The notes beneath the pieces were generated by a model. The model was not told the DNA's origin. It made no database searches and saw only the letters and a program-made list of their open reading frames with translations. A program made the translations under genes and the position numbers. From JABDMH01 sp964428345 (GTDB lineage Bacteria; Bacteroidota; Bacteroidia; Chitinophagales; Saprospiraceae): a DNA stretch of 64,000 bases. Of this stretch, positions 46,718-56,168 are shown piece after piece. Position 1 is the first letter of the stretch. The number at the start of each line of letters is the position of its first letter. The stretch spans positions 21,128-85,127 of the forward strand of contig CAYRYD010000024.1 of NCBI GenBank assembly GCA_964428345.1, written 5' to 3'.

Positions 46718-48964
46718 TCAATTGATTTCCAATACCAAAAATTGATTTTTATCCATCTTGATTTGTCCGGATTTTCCGGCATATGTTAGCCGGTAATTAT
46801 TCGAGGACTTTTCTTGTCCGTCTTCAAAAATAAAATCCAGTAATTCGGTCTGAATTTCCCCTGAAGCATTGGTTTTTCCTTCGAAAACCAGTTGGTCGTG
46901 CGTATCGTAAATGGAGATATTCAGATCACTGACCGGACTTCCCTGGGTACCGATCGTCTTGATCTTTAAAGTCCAGTACACTTCGTAGCGGTGATCCTGT
47001 CCGGTGATATCGATGCCAAAGTCAGCACCTTGAATTTCATTGGACGAAAACCGGACGTTCTTGGCAATACAGGATTTGCAAGGATCCCAACCCATGCGGA
47101 AAGGTTGGAAATGGTCGGATGCATCCGGTGACCGGATGATGGTATTGTGAGCGATCCGGGTATTGGCAGTGCCTCCGTACATGGTAGCGATCCAGGCAGC
47201 GGGTACATTGGTGTGGATCCGGTTGTTGTAGAAATGGCCGCCATACCCCTTCAGGCCAGGGCCGATATAAAATGCCGCGGCTTCTGCTTTCGACCGCGGA
47301 TCGCGGTGGTCTACCAAAATCCGGTTTCCGAAAATAGCGTTTTCACCACCGCTGGCGCTGAAGAAAACCGCCCAGACCATCGGTCTATAGCTCGAGAATT
47401 CCGGATAGTCCGTGCCGGTCACCTGGATGGTGTTGTTGTACACCTTGTTTCCGGCAGCGATTCTCTCGGAACCCGGTTCCGCCTGATAGTCGGCGATCCG
47501 GATGGCGGCAACACTGTATTCTTCGTGCCCGTATTCGCAGGTGGGCGGCGAAGCGGTGACTGCAATGTGGTTGTTGAAAATCTCAATGCCGCGGTGAACG
47601 TATATTTCAATGCCTGAGCCGGTTTGGGGTTCGATGGTATTCCCAAAAATCAGAGAACTGTCTCCCATCGCCATGATGCTGTAATGGTTGGTCACCATCT
47701 GATGATTGACCAGGTAATTGTCGTGGATGGTGGAAAATTTTCCCTTGAATACCAGACAACCCTGTCCACCCAGAAATTCCGAGAAGGCCACTTCCGAAGG
47801 TTCCGGTCCGCGTAAATCGACCGCATAGTGCTGACTGCCATGCCGGTTGATCAAAAAGGGATTGTCGACTTCAAAGGTGCAATGCTTGATGGACGCCTGC
47901 GGTACATCAACGGCAGTGGCATTGATGCCCGAATTGATGATGTGCACATTATCCAGGACAATTTTGACCTCCGGGGCTGTGGATTGAATGCCCCAGGACA
48001 TGACACCGGGAGTACCATTCAGGATCACCCCATTTTTAATGGTGACCGTCCCTCTTCCTTTCACCAGAGGTATGTCCGGTTTTGGCGTACCGGTTTTCGC
48101 CTCCAGGGTATAGTCGAAAAAGGCGGAGTGCACGATTTCATACAGGTGATCATAATGCCCGAAGGGATTCGTTGCTCCGGCAATGCCGATCCCCACATCA
48201 AAAGCCGGCCGGATGTCGATCTCGTCGATCAGGCATGGGGTATCGGCTTTTACCCGGATCCGGTATTGACCGGCAGGGAGGTTATTGAGGTGGGCGACAA
48301 TAAAGCCACCTCCCAGGCGGGGCGATTTTTCCTGGACCGGGCAACTGACCTTTTCACCATCACCATACATGGTCTTGCAGGTCACCGGATTTCCGGAAGC
48401 ATCCTCCACGAAAAGGCTGATCTTCATTTCCCGGGATAAATCACCCATCATATCGCGGTAGTGGTGACCGGTAATGCCACAGATGGCATAGTACGAACGG
48501 TTGGCCACCGGCAAATTCACGAATGCTGAAACCACTTCATCGCCCCCTTCGAGACTGAGCAGTTTCTCTCCCAGGAAAATATGGACATCCCTGGTATTGA
48601 CCACCCGGGCTCCCGGAGCTGCCGATACATCCCAATGGTTCAGTCCATCTTCAAAACCGGCATTGGGGATGTGATCGTAATTGCCCCGGGCGAAAGTCAC
48701 TGTATAACCATTCAAATCCAGGGTCACATCCTTACCCAGGAAAATGGCGCTTTTTTCACTGACAATATCGCGGGTCACTACATAAGTAGCCCCAGGAATG
48801 CCATACGATCCGGGACCATCCACGGCAATTTCGAAATCCTTTACTTTCCGGTGGGTATTGGCGGTATATTGGGCCAGAGCCGGAACCGACAGGATCAGGA
48901 ACATCCAGGCCACATACCATGGCAATATTTCAGAAAGGCTTTTGAGATGCCGGAATCCGTTCAT
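46718..48964 (-). CDS. Exported right-handed parallel beta-helix protein
   Basis: 748 aa with an N-terminal signal peptide (about residues 15-31, WYVAWMFLILSVPALAQ). An N-terminal region with 'IFLGKDVTLDLNGYTVTFARG' opens a pectate-lyase-like beta-helix. Many repeats of the form 'IKNGVILNG', 'IVLDNVHIINSGINA' and 'IFGNTIEPQTGSGIEIYVHRGIEIFNNHI' follow. It is predicted to be a secreted carbohydrate-active or surface-binding protein. No catalytic residues are assigned. The C-terminal 100 residues form a separate beta-sandwich-like part without an obvious sorting tail. Confidence 0.85.
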   Translation of the reverse strand: MNGFRHLKSLSEILPWYVAWMFLILSVPALAQYTANTHRKVKDFEIAVDGPGSYGIPGATYVVTRDIVSEKSAIFLGKDVTLDLNGYTVTFARGNYDHIPNAGFEDGLNHWDVSAAPGARVVNTRDVHIFLGEKLLSLEGGDEVVSAFVNLPVANRSYYAICGITGHHYRDMMGDLSREMKISLFVEDASGNPVTCKTMYGDGEKVSCPVQEKSPRLGGGFIVAHLNNLPAGQYRIRVKADTPCLIDEIDIRPAFDVGIGIAGATNPFGHYDHLYEIVHSAFFDYTLEAKTGTPKPDIPLVKGRGTVTIKNGVILNGTPGVMSWGIQSTAPEVKIVLDNVHIINSGINATAVDVPQASIKHCTFEVDNPFLINRHGSQHYAVDLRGPEPSEVAFSEFLGGQGCLVFKGKFSTIHDNYLVNHQMVTNHYSIMAMGDSSLIFGNTIEPQTGSGIEIYVHRGIEIFNNHIAVTASPPTCEYGHEEYSVAAIRIADYQAEPGSERIAAGNKVYNNTIQVTGTDYPEFSSYRPMVWAVFFSASGGENAIFGNRILVDHRDPRSKAEAAAFYIGPGLKGYGGHFYNNRIHTNVPAAWIATMYGGTANTRIAHNTIIRSPDASDHFQPFRMGWDPCKSCIAKNVRFSSNEIQGADFGIDITGQDHRYEVYWTLKIKTIGTQGSPVSDLNISIYDTHDQLVFEGKTNASGEIQTELLDFIFEDGQEKSSNNYRLTYAGKSGQIKMDKNQFLVLEIN

Positions 48965-49613
48965 GATTGGGTTAAAAGATAAATTGCCAATGAATAATGG
49001 AAAGATAGTACTCTCTTGGTCAGAAACCGATTTCTTTTTCCTGGCAGGTTTCTATGGTGACAGATATTAGAAGAAATATTTTATTACTTTTTCGCCTTCA
49101 GCGGGACAATCTTTTGGCGGCAAAAGTTTGACAAAACCGCCGACCCTGTGAAACATTCCCGCAGGGGTTTCACGAGGGCTGACTGTATCCTCGCCTACCC
49201 ACCTGGTGGCCTTCCGCTGTATTCTGTAAGGCGGTGTTTCTCTAAAGAGCAATTCTTGTCCCTCCTCGTGCGATCTTCATGCCCCTCCATGTTATCTATC
49301 CAAGTCCGCTGTACAGAATACCACGCTTCAGGCCACCGGTGGGTCCCAGGCTCCGGATACTAAGCCGGAATGGAGCCCTTTTGCAAAGGGCTTTGGTTTG
49401 CCGTTGCTGGCTTCTGTCCTATGTCTCTTAAGCAACCGTTCTTGCTTCTCCATCAGTTTTTGTAATGTATAGAGGTATTTTACTATTTACTTTTTGGTGG
49501 CAAGTATTCTCTGATTTGGTCGTTCGGTTTGGCTCGGACACTACCGGCCGCTTCCGCTCCAATGCACCGTGTGACGCTCACAAACGTTGGTTGTCGTTCG
49601 TCTTTCTTTTCTG
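48965..49613. other. Start of the mosaic accessory region
   Basis: About 650 bp with no supported intact gene. It holds the first copy of the direct repeat described at 49323-49476 and, before it, the short repeat at 49186-49201. The stretch has the irregular base composition and palindromes of decayed mobile DNA. The minus-strand frame at 49067-49252 gives a protein-like reading but no recognised family. Confidence 0.5.
49323..49476. repeat. Direct repeat, left copy (flanks HigBA-like pair)
   Basis: Begins ACGCTTCAGGCCACCGGTGG and ends near TTTTTGTAATGTATAGAGGTA. The second copy at 50410-50562 matches over most of the roughly 150 bp, with small indels. The right part of both copies includes CTTAAGCAACCGTTC. 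In the minus direction the 3' part can be read as the same short protein tail ending in WDPPVA in both copies, so the repeat may derive from the 3' end of an old gene. Confidence 0.85.
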
Positions 49614-49940
49614 TCAGGCGATTTTAACGAAATTGTCTTCAAGTTTTACGTTGAAATTGATTTCTGCCTTCAATGCTTTGAACACCTTTATTATCGTGTC
49701 AATTGTCGCACTGTTAGCACTACTTTCAAGTTTAGAAATTTGAGCTTTCTGCACTCCGACAAGTCGTCCGAGTTCTTCCTGAGTCAAGTTTCTTTCTAGT
49801 CTTGCTGCTTTAATCATCTTGCCCAGAACGTCCATACGAAGTTCGTATTCGTATTCGTCACGTTCTTGAGTCCCGACTTTGCCGATATACTTGTCTTTCA
49901 TTTCGGCAAGTGAATAGGTCTTTAATTCTTTAGTTGCCAT
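49614..49940 (-). CDS. XRE-family antitoxin (HigA-like)
   Basis: 108 aa. A helix-turn-helix at about residues 36-75 (MIKAARLERNLTQEELGRLV, then 'VQKAQISKLESSANSATIDTIIKVFKALKAEIN') is of the XRE/Cro type. It is the second gene of a two-gene module, with the toxin first, which is the HigBA order. It is expected to bind the toxin and to repress its own operon. The module lies between approximately 150-bp direct repeats. Confidence 0.85.
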   Translation of the reverse strand: MATKELKTYSLAEMKDKYIGKVGTQERDEYEYELRMDVLGKMIKAARLERNLTQEELGRLVGVQKAQISKLESSANSATIDTIIKVFKALKAEINFNVKLEDNFVKIA

Positions 49941-49945
49941 ATGAA

Positions 49946-50287
49946 TTATTTTTTTTGCTTGTTTTCATAATATTTGTCTCTCAGTCTTACAGCCCGCTCA
50001 ATTTCATTCGCCGGAACTTTGTCCACTTTCTTTATGAAACCGTGAGTTGCAAGAACCAAAGTCTCTTTACTTTCTGTTTTGTCCCAAAATGCAAGAAGTC
50101 TGATTTCAACTCCCGCATATTTTGTCCGAAACTCCCAAATGTCGTTTTGAAGTTTCTTAAAAAGCTTTGGGTCATTGGTTTGTTCAGCCAGGTCAATATT
50201 GTAAAAGATTTTCCTGATTGTCTTTCGGTCAAGTCCTGAAATGAACTCGTCGGCTTCCTCTAAAAACCTTGTTTCAAAATATCTCAT
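49946..50287 (-). CDS. RelE/HigB-superfamily toxin (Gp49-like)
   Basis: 113 aa. 'FLEEADEFISGLDRKTIRKIFYNIDLAEQTNDPKLFKKL' and 'IWEFRTKYAGVEIRLLAFWDKTESKETLVLATHGFIKKVDKVPANEIERA' are the sequence features of the phage-derived Gp49-like/HigB group of ribosome-dependent mRNA endonucleases. Five bases separate it from the antitoxin gene. Toxin first and antitoxin second is the usual HigBA arrangement. The reading frame is intact. Confidence 0.88.
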   Translation of the reverse strand: MRYFETRFLEEADEFISGLDRKTIRKIFYNIDLAEQTNDPKLFKKLQNDIWEFRTKYAGVEIRLLAFWDKTESKETLVLATHGFIKKVDKVPANEIERAVRLRDKYYENKQKK

Positions 50288-50746
50288 TCAAGATTGTCCT
50301 GATAAACGTCACAAAGATAATAAAAGTTTCCAAATATAGAAACATTTTTTCGGATATTGTGCGGTGGTTTTTTAAGCTGACGCAAAACTTAATTGTCAAA
50401 CAGAATGCGACGCTTCAGGCCACCGGTGGGTCCCAGACTCCGGATACTAGGCCGGCCCTTTTGCAAAGGCCTTTGGTTTTGCCGGTGCTCCTGGCTTCTG
50501 TCCGGCATCTCTTAAGCAACCGTTCTTTGCTTCTCCATCAGTTTTTGTCATGTACTCAGGTATCCTCGCCTACCCATTGGTGTACCAAATAGCATGTTCA
50601 TACACTACCAAGTCTTGACCATTACTAGAAAACTGTGGCAACTCCAATAGGAAAGTTACTTTCATGCATCTCTTCGTTTGTTTTGTGCACTATAGAACAG
50701 GCAGATGTACTAATTTTAGCAGGATTAATTTTTATTTCTATAAAAA
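50288..50746. other. Gap containing the second direct repeat
   Basis: About 460 bp with no supported gene. It contains the right copy of the direct repeat (50410-50562), a match to TATCCTCGCCTACCCA straight after it, and then the upstream region of the esterase gene. Confidence 0.5.
50410..50562. repeat. Direct repeat, right copy (flanks HigBA-like pair)
   Basis: Starts at ACGCTTCAGGCCACCGGTGG and shares CTTAAGCAACCGTTC and TCCATCAGTTTTTGT with the left copy. It is shorter in the middle and has single-base indels. The following TATCCTCGCCTACCCA at 50561-50576 also occurs at 49186-49201, so the repeated DNA is larger than the clean repeat. Confidence 0.85.
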
Positions 50747-52807
50747 ATGATTTTAAGGATTTATTGGGTTTTTACAGTATGCATCGCCATTTTTCAGTCG
50801 CTGCCCGGACAGGAATTGACCTCTTCACTGAATGTGGCGGATGATCAATGCAACAGCATCCGGAATTACCTGAATGAAAAAGCCCGGGAGCTGACCCATC
50901 GGTCACTGCAGGATATCGACAGTCCGGAAGCCTGGAACGGTCAACGAGCCCGGCGGCATCAGGAACTGCTGGAAATGCTGGGCTTGCAGGACAAACCGGT
51001 GACAGGCGACCGGGAACCGGTCAAGGTGACCCGCACCGGCGTCATTCAGGACGAAGGCTTCCGGATCGAAAAACTGTATTATGAATCGATGCCCGGTTTG
51101 TATGTACCGGCTAACCTCTACATACCGGATGGTATCACAAGCCCGGTACCGGCGATACTGTATGTTTGCGGGCATTCGCACACTCAAAAACATCATTATC
51201 AGGCTCATGCCCGGTCTTTCGCTCAACATGGATTTGTATGTCTGATTTTCGAAACGATCCAGATGGGGGAGGTGAGGGGCGAGCATCTCGGTGCGGAATC
51301 CCTGGGCTGGTTTCACTGGTACAGTCGCGGCTATAACCCCGGAGGAGTGGAAGTCTGGAATGGTATCCGGGGCATCGACCTGTTGAGTCAGCTGCCGGAA
51401 GTGGATGCGACCCGGATTGGGGTGACCGGGATTTCGGGAGGTGGGTCACAAAGCTGGTACCTGCCGGCAGTCGATGCCAGGATCCGGGCATCGGCGGCAG
51501 TGGCAGGAGCAGCGTCGCTGGAAGGCCAGGTGTGCCAGCGGACCCTGGACGATCATTGCGATTGCATGATGCCCCTCAATACCTATGGGATTGATTTTCC
51601 GGATATCGGGGCTTTGATCGCACCGAGGCCGTTTTTGATCGCCCAGACTACGGGCGACGGATACTACTCCATAGAGGCGGTACGTGCCCTGTATCAAAAG
51701 TTGCAGCCGTTTTACAGACTCCTGGGCAAACCGGACAACGTCCGTATGGTCGAGGCCGCCGGAGGTCACAGCTACGGGGCCAATCAGGAATTTCGTCAGG
51801 AGGTTCTCGCTTTTTTTCAGCGGGAATTGATGGGTCAGGAAGTCGAAACCGGCGCAATGACCCCGGTCGACATAGTGCAAAAATGGACGGACGACGAGCT
51901 GAAAGCCTATGCCGATGGTATTCCCGAAGATGACCTGACGACCACCATTCAGGATGTCTTCGTACCGTTGGCGGAGATCCCGGAGATCGAAACTTCTGAG
52001 CAGTTGAATACTTACCGGGATGAGGTGCTCACCTTTCTGAGGGAGAAGACTTTCAGGGCCTTTCCGGAAGTGCCCACTCCACCGGATCTTCAACTGGAAT
52101 TTCAGGATACCGATTTTGCCCCTTACGGAAGGCAGGTCTACAGCTTCGTACCGGAGGAAGGCTGGCGGCTCAAGTTTACCCTGCGGAGAAGAATGCCCGC
52201 TGATCAGCAGGCGCCTTTATTGCTGGCGCTGGTCAGTCCGGGAGGCGATCGCTGGACACCCTACCGGCTGACCTCCGGAGTGACCGGACCCATGAACATC
52301 GCCTTTTTTGAGGCCAGAGGCATCGGAGAGACCGGCTGGTCGCCCGCCCTTCAATGGCATATCCGGAGAGCGGCAGCCTGGACCGGAAGGACCATTGCGT
52401 CGATGCGGGTCTATGATGTGCTGCGCTGCCTGGAAGTGATGCGGTCGATCCCGGGCATCGATGCCAGTCAGATCTACCTGGCGGCCGAAGGGGAGATGGC
52501 GGCGGTAGCCTCCTATGCCGCCCTGCTGGATGGGAAAGTACACACCCTGATTCTGAAAGATCCACCGGCCACCCAGCATGCTGCGAGTCAACCCGATGGA
52601 AAAGGGGAGGCCATCGAGATGCTCAACTGTCTGCGGGTCACCGATCTGCCCCAGGTGACCGGACTGATGTTTCCCCGGAAAATCGTGGTGGTAGGTCCGC
52701 TGCCCGAAACCTATCGATGGGTGGAAGACCTCTATAACCGGCTGTCCAGGCCGGGTGATTATCAGCAGGTAGAGAAGCTTTCTGACTGGCAGATGGAAAA
52801 GCCGTAG
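50747..52807 (+). CDS. Exported alpha/beta-hydrolase, acetyl-xylan-esterase-like
   Basis: 686 aa with a signal peptide (MILRIYWVFTVCIAIFQSLP). The first half is an alpha/beta-hydrolase: 'YVPANLYIPDGITSPVPAILYVCGHS', the nucleophile elbow GISGGG at about 226-231, and 'LIAPRPFLIAQTTGDGYYSIEAV' carrying the probable acid and 'EAAGGHSYG' the histidine. The second half (from about 450) resembles another hydrolase-like domain without a clear nucleophile. Related Bacteroidota proteins are annotated as acetylxylan esterase or prolyl-oligopeptidase-like. The specificity is unknown. It sits at the edge of the accessory region. Confidence 0.82.
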   Translation: MILRIYWVFTVCIAIFQSLPGQELTSSLNVADDQCNSIRNYLNEKARELTHRSLQDIDSPEAWNGQRARRHQELLEMLGLQDKPVTGDREPVKVTRTGVIQDEGFRIEKLYYESMPGLYVPANLYIPDGITSPVPAILYVCGHSHTQKHHYQAHARSFAQHGFVCLIFETIQMGEVRGEHLGAESLGWFHWYSRGYNPGGVEVWNGIRGIDLLSQLPEVDATRIGVTGISGGGSQSWYLPAVDARIRASAAVAGAASLEGQVCQRTLDDHCDCMMPLNTYGIDFPDIGALIAPRPFLIAQTTGDGYYSIEAVRALYQKLQPFYRLLGKPDNVRMVEAAGGHSYGANQEFRQEVLAFFQRELMGQEVETGAMTPVDIVQKWTDDELKAYADGIPEDDLTTTIQDVFVPLAEIPEIETSEQLNTYRDEVLTFLREKTFRAFPEVPTPPDLQLEFQDTDFAPYGRQVYSFVPEEGWRLKFTLRRRMPADQQAPLLLALVSPGGDRWTPYRLTSGVTGPMNIAFFEARGIGETGWSPALQWHIRRAAAWTGRTIASMRVYDVLRCLEVMRSIPGIDASQIYLAAEGEMAAVASYAALLDGKVHTLILKDPPATQHAASQPDGKGEAIEMLNCLRVTDLPQVTGLMFPRKIVVVGPLPETYRWVEDLYNRLSRPGDYQQVEKLSDWQMEKP

Positions 52808-52978
52808 TGCTGAAGGCTCTCCACGAATTTAACCACCGGTAACGCATCGGCCAGGTCGTGATCAACCCAATGCGAGGACATGCCGGATTTATCTGCTGTA
52901 CGATTTATGTAGATCTGGTCGGGTTTGTTGAACGGCCAGTCGTAACCGTCGTACCGACATTAAGAGGAATGAACGTGG

Positions 52979-53869
52979 TCACTGCCTGTTAGCATCAGTA
53001 ATATCATTGACCCAAATCCCCTTGTCAATCCGCAGATTTCTTGTATTTTTAGTAAATAGAGAATTGTACTCAGATCGAATTTCTTGTAGATATTCGAATT
53101 CACTAGCTAGATCTTCAAACCTATTTTTAATTATGTCAATGTCTCCCTTTTCAATCCCAATCCAATGTCTATCTTTTAGTTCCGCCGTCACTAATGTAGA
53201 GCCAGAACCGCTAAATATATCCAATATGGTATCACCTCGAATAGAAGACATTTGAATAATTCTATCAATAAGCTTAATAGGTAATTGATTGGCCTCCCTG
53301 TTCTTGTATTTCTTATGCCTTACTGGATAAATATCATTCCAAACATCAGGTAATGTCAATCCTTTCGGATTCAGTTTGGACTTATATCCACCGTAGTCCT
53401 TCATTTCGTTATGACAACTACTACAGACCTCTAACGGTAGTCGATCAGGTATGAATGTCCTTGGTCTCTCACCCCTTATATAGTAAAGTAATGAATAATG
53501 AGATGGATATAGTCTCCCTTTTATCGGCATTGAAACCTTGAATTCAACACTTATCCAATTTCGAAAGTTCAGTCTTGTATTCAAAAACGCAGAAAAGTAT
53601 GTATTCCATTTGGGTATATTCCAAAGGAAGAATGCTCCACCATCTTTCAATTTATCAACACTCTTTTCAATCCAGCAATATGACCAATCTAAATATCCAG
53701 ACTGGCTCATCTTGTCATCAATATCCTCATCATATACTTTATTTAAGTTAAAAGGTGGATCTGCAAATACTAGATCGACAGAATCATCCTCAATCCTATC
53801 TAATGCGTTCAATACATCTTCGTTGTATAAAACACCATTCTTAATTTCGTATTTTAAATTCATATTCAT
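52979..53869 (-). CDS. Site-specific DNA methyltransferase, beta-class (last gene of 3-gene operon)
   Basis: 296 aa. Motif IV DPPF at 37-40 ('DLVFADPPFNLNKVYDED') comes before the AdoMet motif I 'DIFSGSGSTLVTAE' (219-225), the order of beta-class N6-adenine or N4-cytosine methyltransferases. A CSSC pair at 149-152 followed by 'DYGGYKSKLNPKG' and 'DVWNDIYPVRHKKYKN' marks a recognisable subgroup. Its ATG overlaps the stop of the previous gene (ATGA). There is no restriction endonuclease gene next to it. The operon is visibly AT-richer than its surroundings, consistent with transfer. Target sequence not known. Confidence 0.93.
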   Translation of the reverse strand: MNMNLKYEIKNGVLYNEDVLNALDRIEDDSVDLVFADPPFNLNKVYDEDIDDKMSQSGYLDWSYCWIEKSVDKLKDGGAFFLWNIPKWNTYFSAFLNTRLNFRNWISVEFKVSMPIKGRLYPSHYSLLYYIRGERPRTFIPDRLPLEVCSSCHNEMKDYGGYKSKLNPKGLTLPDVWNDIYPVRHKKYKNREANQLPIKLIDRIIQMSSIRGDTILDIFSGSGSTLVTAELKDRHWIGIEKGDIDIIKNRFEDLASEFEYLQEIRSEYNSLFTKNTRNLRIDKGIWVNDITDANRQ

Positions 53870-54831
53870 AGGAATGAATCCTTAAATTCTGGATAATATT
53901 TATATACATTCAAGTAGTTCTGAAGTTCAGAATCCTTCAATTCGAAATTTATATTCAATTGTCTTCCATTCTCCATATCCGCTATTAATTTCTTACTCCT
54001 GGAGTCAAGATACAGTTTTTCTTTCGATGTCAGAGGAGGCACCGTAATATTAAATGGTCTTTCTTGAGTTATTACATATGGATCATTAGCAAAATCACTA
54101 TTAGCCAATAAGGCTATTCTTTCCTTGGTGTCGATTATCCATCCCAAAGTGATCATTGTTGCCCCATCTTTATATCTATAATTAACAAATTGAAAGAAAT
54201 CGTCATCTGGTCGGCTTACCATAGTATCTTTCACTTTTTCAATAAGAATTGAAATAATAACATCTGGAAAATTCTTACTAGAATATTTTTCTTTCTCAAG
54301 TACAGTCAAATAATTTCCGAATTCACGTTTTAAATCATCTTTTATTTTTTCTAATAAATCCTCATTTGGGTCAGTTGCTTGAGTCATTGCATATGACGGC
54401 CTTTCGGCATTGACAGTCACAAGAACAATGCTCTCATTGGGGACTACTCCGATAGTATTCCCAACGTCATCTAGGAGATCATTTGATAATATTGAATCAA
54501 AATCCATCCATATTATATATTTGTTTCGATTGTTTATTTTAGGGATGTAATTCGAATATTCGTCAATTATTAATTCCAGAAAATCATAGGGTTTATTAAA
54601 TTTCATTCGCTTCGGTATGGGTTCTCTTTCAATGCAAACCATCTTCTTTATATCTAAGTACTTATGAAATAGAATGTGATCTACATAATGAATTGAACCC
54701 AAGCCTACATATTTGTAGTTCTTGATTGAATATTGTAAGTTAGAAAGGAGAAAAAATAAGTGAATGAATATTTTCCTTTCTATCTGTTTAGATGGTCTAT
54801 TGGAATAATCAATCTTCTCGAAACTGGCCAT
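53866..54831 (-). CDS. Rossmann-like 'O-methylase' family protein (middle gene of 3-gene operon)
   Basis: 321 aa, function unknown. The opening 'FEKIDYSNRPSKQIERKIF' and 'YKYVGLGSIHYVDHILFHKYLDIKKMVCIERE' at about 39-70 have the nucleotide/AdoMet-binding pattern of a Rossmann methyltransferase (VGLGS, then an acidic strand-2 end). 'FNKPYDFLELIIDEYS' and 'YIIWMDFDSIL' (about 106-115) follow. I recognise this as a family of proteins often called O-methyltransferase-like or hypothetical in prokaryotic genomes, but no activity is known to me. It starts at TAATG, overlapping the ATPase gene stop by one base, and is followed by the methyltransferase with an ATGA overlap. Confidence 0.75.
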   Translation of the reverse strand: MASFEKIDYSNRPSKQIERKIFIHLFFLLSNLQYSIKNYKYVGLGSIHYVDHILFHKYLDIKKMVCIEREPIPKRMKFNKPYDFLELIIDEYSNYIPKINNRNKYIIWMDFDSILSNDLLDDVGNTIGVVPNESIVLVTVNAERPSYAMTQATDPNEDLLEKIKDDLKREFGNYLTVLEKEKYSSKNFPDVIISILIEKVKDTMVSRPDDDFFQFVNYRYKDGATMITLGWIIDTKERIALLANSDFANDPYVITQERPFNITVPPLTSKEKLYLDSRSKKLIADMENGRQLNINFELKDSELQNYLNVYKYYPEFKDSFL

Positions 54832-56168
54832 TAGTAATCAATTTCCATTGAATAGTAGTAATCGAAAGTCATCGAACCAACTTCCTTGAAGCTCAATTTC
54901 TTATTCCCCAAATGTTTTGCGATGGCCAGTACTTTATCCTTAGGCTTAGAATATGATATGGTGACCATGTCAGGAAGCTCAATAACGTCGAGATTTACTG
55001 TGAAGTCTGAATTTTCACTAGATATGTTTTCAATTGACTTAGATTTGGCCTTTTGATAAACCGTTTTTTCGATAACATCCTTTGCACTTGCTTCTGATGG
55101 ATAAATCTTGTTTAGAAAATTCGTGACCAACTTTCCGTTGACTGCCATATGGTTGAGTGCGAATTGGTAAACTTCGGATTCCGTTTCAATATTGTCTTTT
55201 GAAGTCTTCCAAGGCAATTTGTAGACATTCTTACTCTGGAAATAAGTATATCCAATAAAATGATTGTATTTACTATGAAATTTGGGTAATTTTCTTCCCC
55301 ATCCAGTTGTTTGAGTTTGGTCCGACTCTAAAACCATTCTCCCATTGCAGAAGACGTACCAGCCTCCCTTTGTGTATTTATCGGTGAACTCTGATAAACC
55401 TACCATAATTAGAATATCTACATCTTTATAATTAAATTTTTTTACTGCAGGCCTCAAATCATCAGAATGGGAAATAGTTGGTAAGTGTGAGGGAACTTTT
55501 ATTCCATTGACATTAATCTGCAATCCTTTGGAAATGAACAATGAGTATGTTGATTTAATTTTTTCAATCAATTCATATTCAAATGATTTCAGTCCCAGTT
55601 TTCTTTTAATATCTTCATTTACTTTGGTAATAGATATTTTTGTTCCTGTATTTTTAAAAATACCTTTCTTAGTGGATGTAAATTCGAATTTCCAATTGTT
55701 TAGATCATTTTGCCATTTTATTACATCGATATCCACGGTAAAATTCTCATCAGTTGTTGTGGACTCAATATTGATAATCTTTCCAATTTTGAAAATAGCT
55801 CTCTTCATTCCGATTCCATAGACACTCAATCCGTTAGATTCCTGTTGTAAGTCAGATTTATCGGAACCAAACTTAAATACATCACTACTAGCACTTTCGA
55901 TTGATATACCGGCGCAGTTGTCACTTATAATGAAGTTATTTGATGTAAAGTCCACGTTGATAACTGCTTTACTCAGATATTTTGTTTCATTGTTTGAGTC
56001 CTTACCAAGCAAAGTGTTCATTATGTTAAGTTTGAAATTCTGTACTAGACTATCGATGGAATTATCAATTAAATCTAGAATGCAATCCTTCAACGAAATG
56101 TCCCTGGTAAGAATATCGATGAAGAATGTTTTACTGGGATCTGCTTTGATTGTCTTTTTATCTGTCAT
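54831..56168 (-). CDS. GHKL-type ATPase (first gene of 3-gene operon)
   Basis: 445 aa with a histidine-kinase/Hsp90/MutL-like ATP-binding domain: N-box 'DLIDNSIDS' at about 32-40, 'DNCAGI' (DxGxGI-like) at 83-88, and 'GLSVYGIGMKRA' (GxxGxG-like) at 113-124. The 'KADPSKTFFIDILTRDISLKDCILD' N terminus matches a group of stand-alone HATPase_c_3 proteins. The C-terminal 200 residues have a S5-like transducer region and an unassigned end. It opens the operon with the Rossmann protein and the DNA methyltransferase and is AT-rich. A role in nucleic-acid sensing or remodelling is inferred. Confidence 0.85.
   Translation of the reverse strand: MTDKKTIKADPSKTFFIDILTRDISLKDCILDLIDNSIDSLVQNFKLNIMNTLLGKDSNNETKYLSKAVINVDFTSNNFIISDNCAGISIESASSDVFKFGSDKSDLQQESNGLSVYGIGMKRAIFKIGKIINIESTTTDENFTVDIDVIKWQNDLNNWKFEFTSTKKGIFKNTGTKISITKVNEDIKRKLGLKSFEYELIEKIKSTYSLFISKGLQINVNGIKVPSHLPTISHSDDLRPAVKKFNYKDVDILIMVGLSEFTDKYTKGGWYVFCNGRMVLESDQTQTTGWGRKLPKFHSKYNHFIGYTYFQSKNVYKLPWKTSKDNIETESEVYQFALNHMAVNGKLVTNFLNKIYPSEASAKDVIEKTVYQKAKSKSIENISSENSDFTVNLDVIELPDMVTISYSKPKDKVLAIAKHLGNKKLSFKEVGSMTFDYYYSMEIDY

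Noticed and set aside
49614..50287. Restriction-modification control protein plus nuclease
   Set aside because: The second protein has the RelE/HigB (Gp49-like) pattern rather than a nuclease fold, so a toxin-antitoxin pair fits better.
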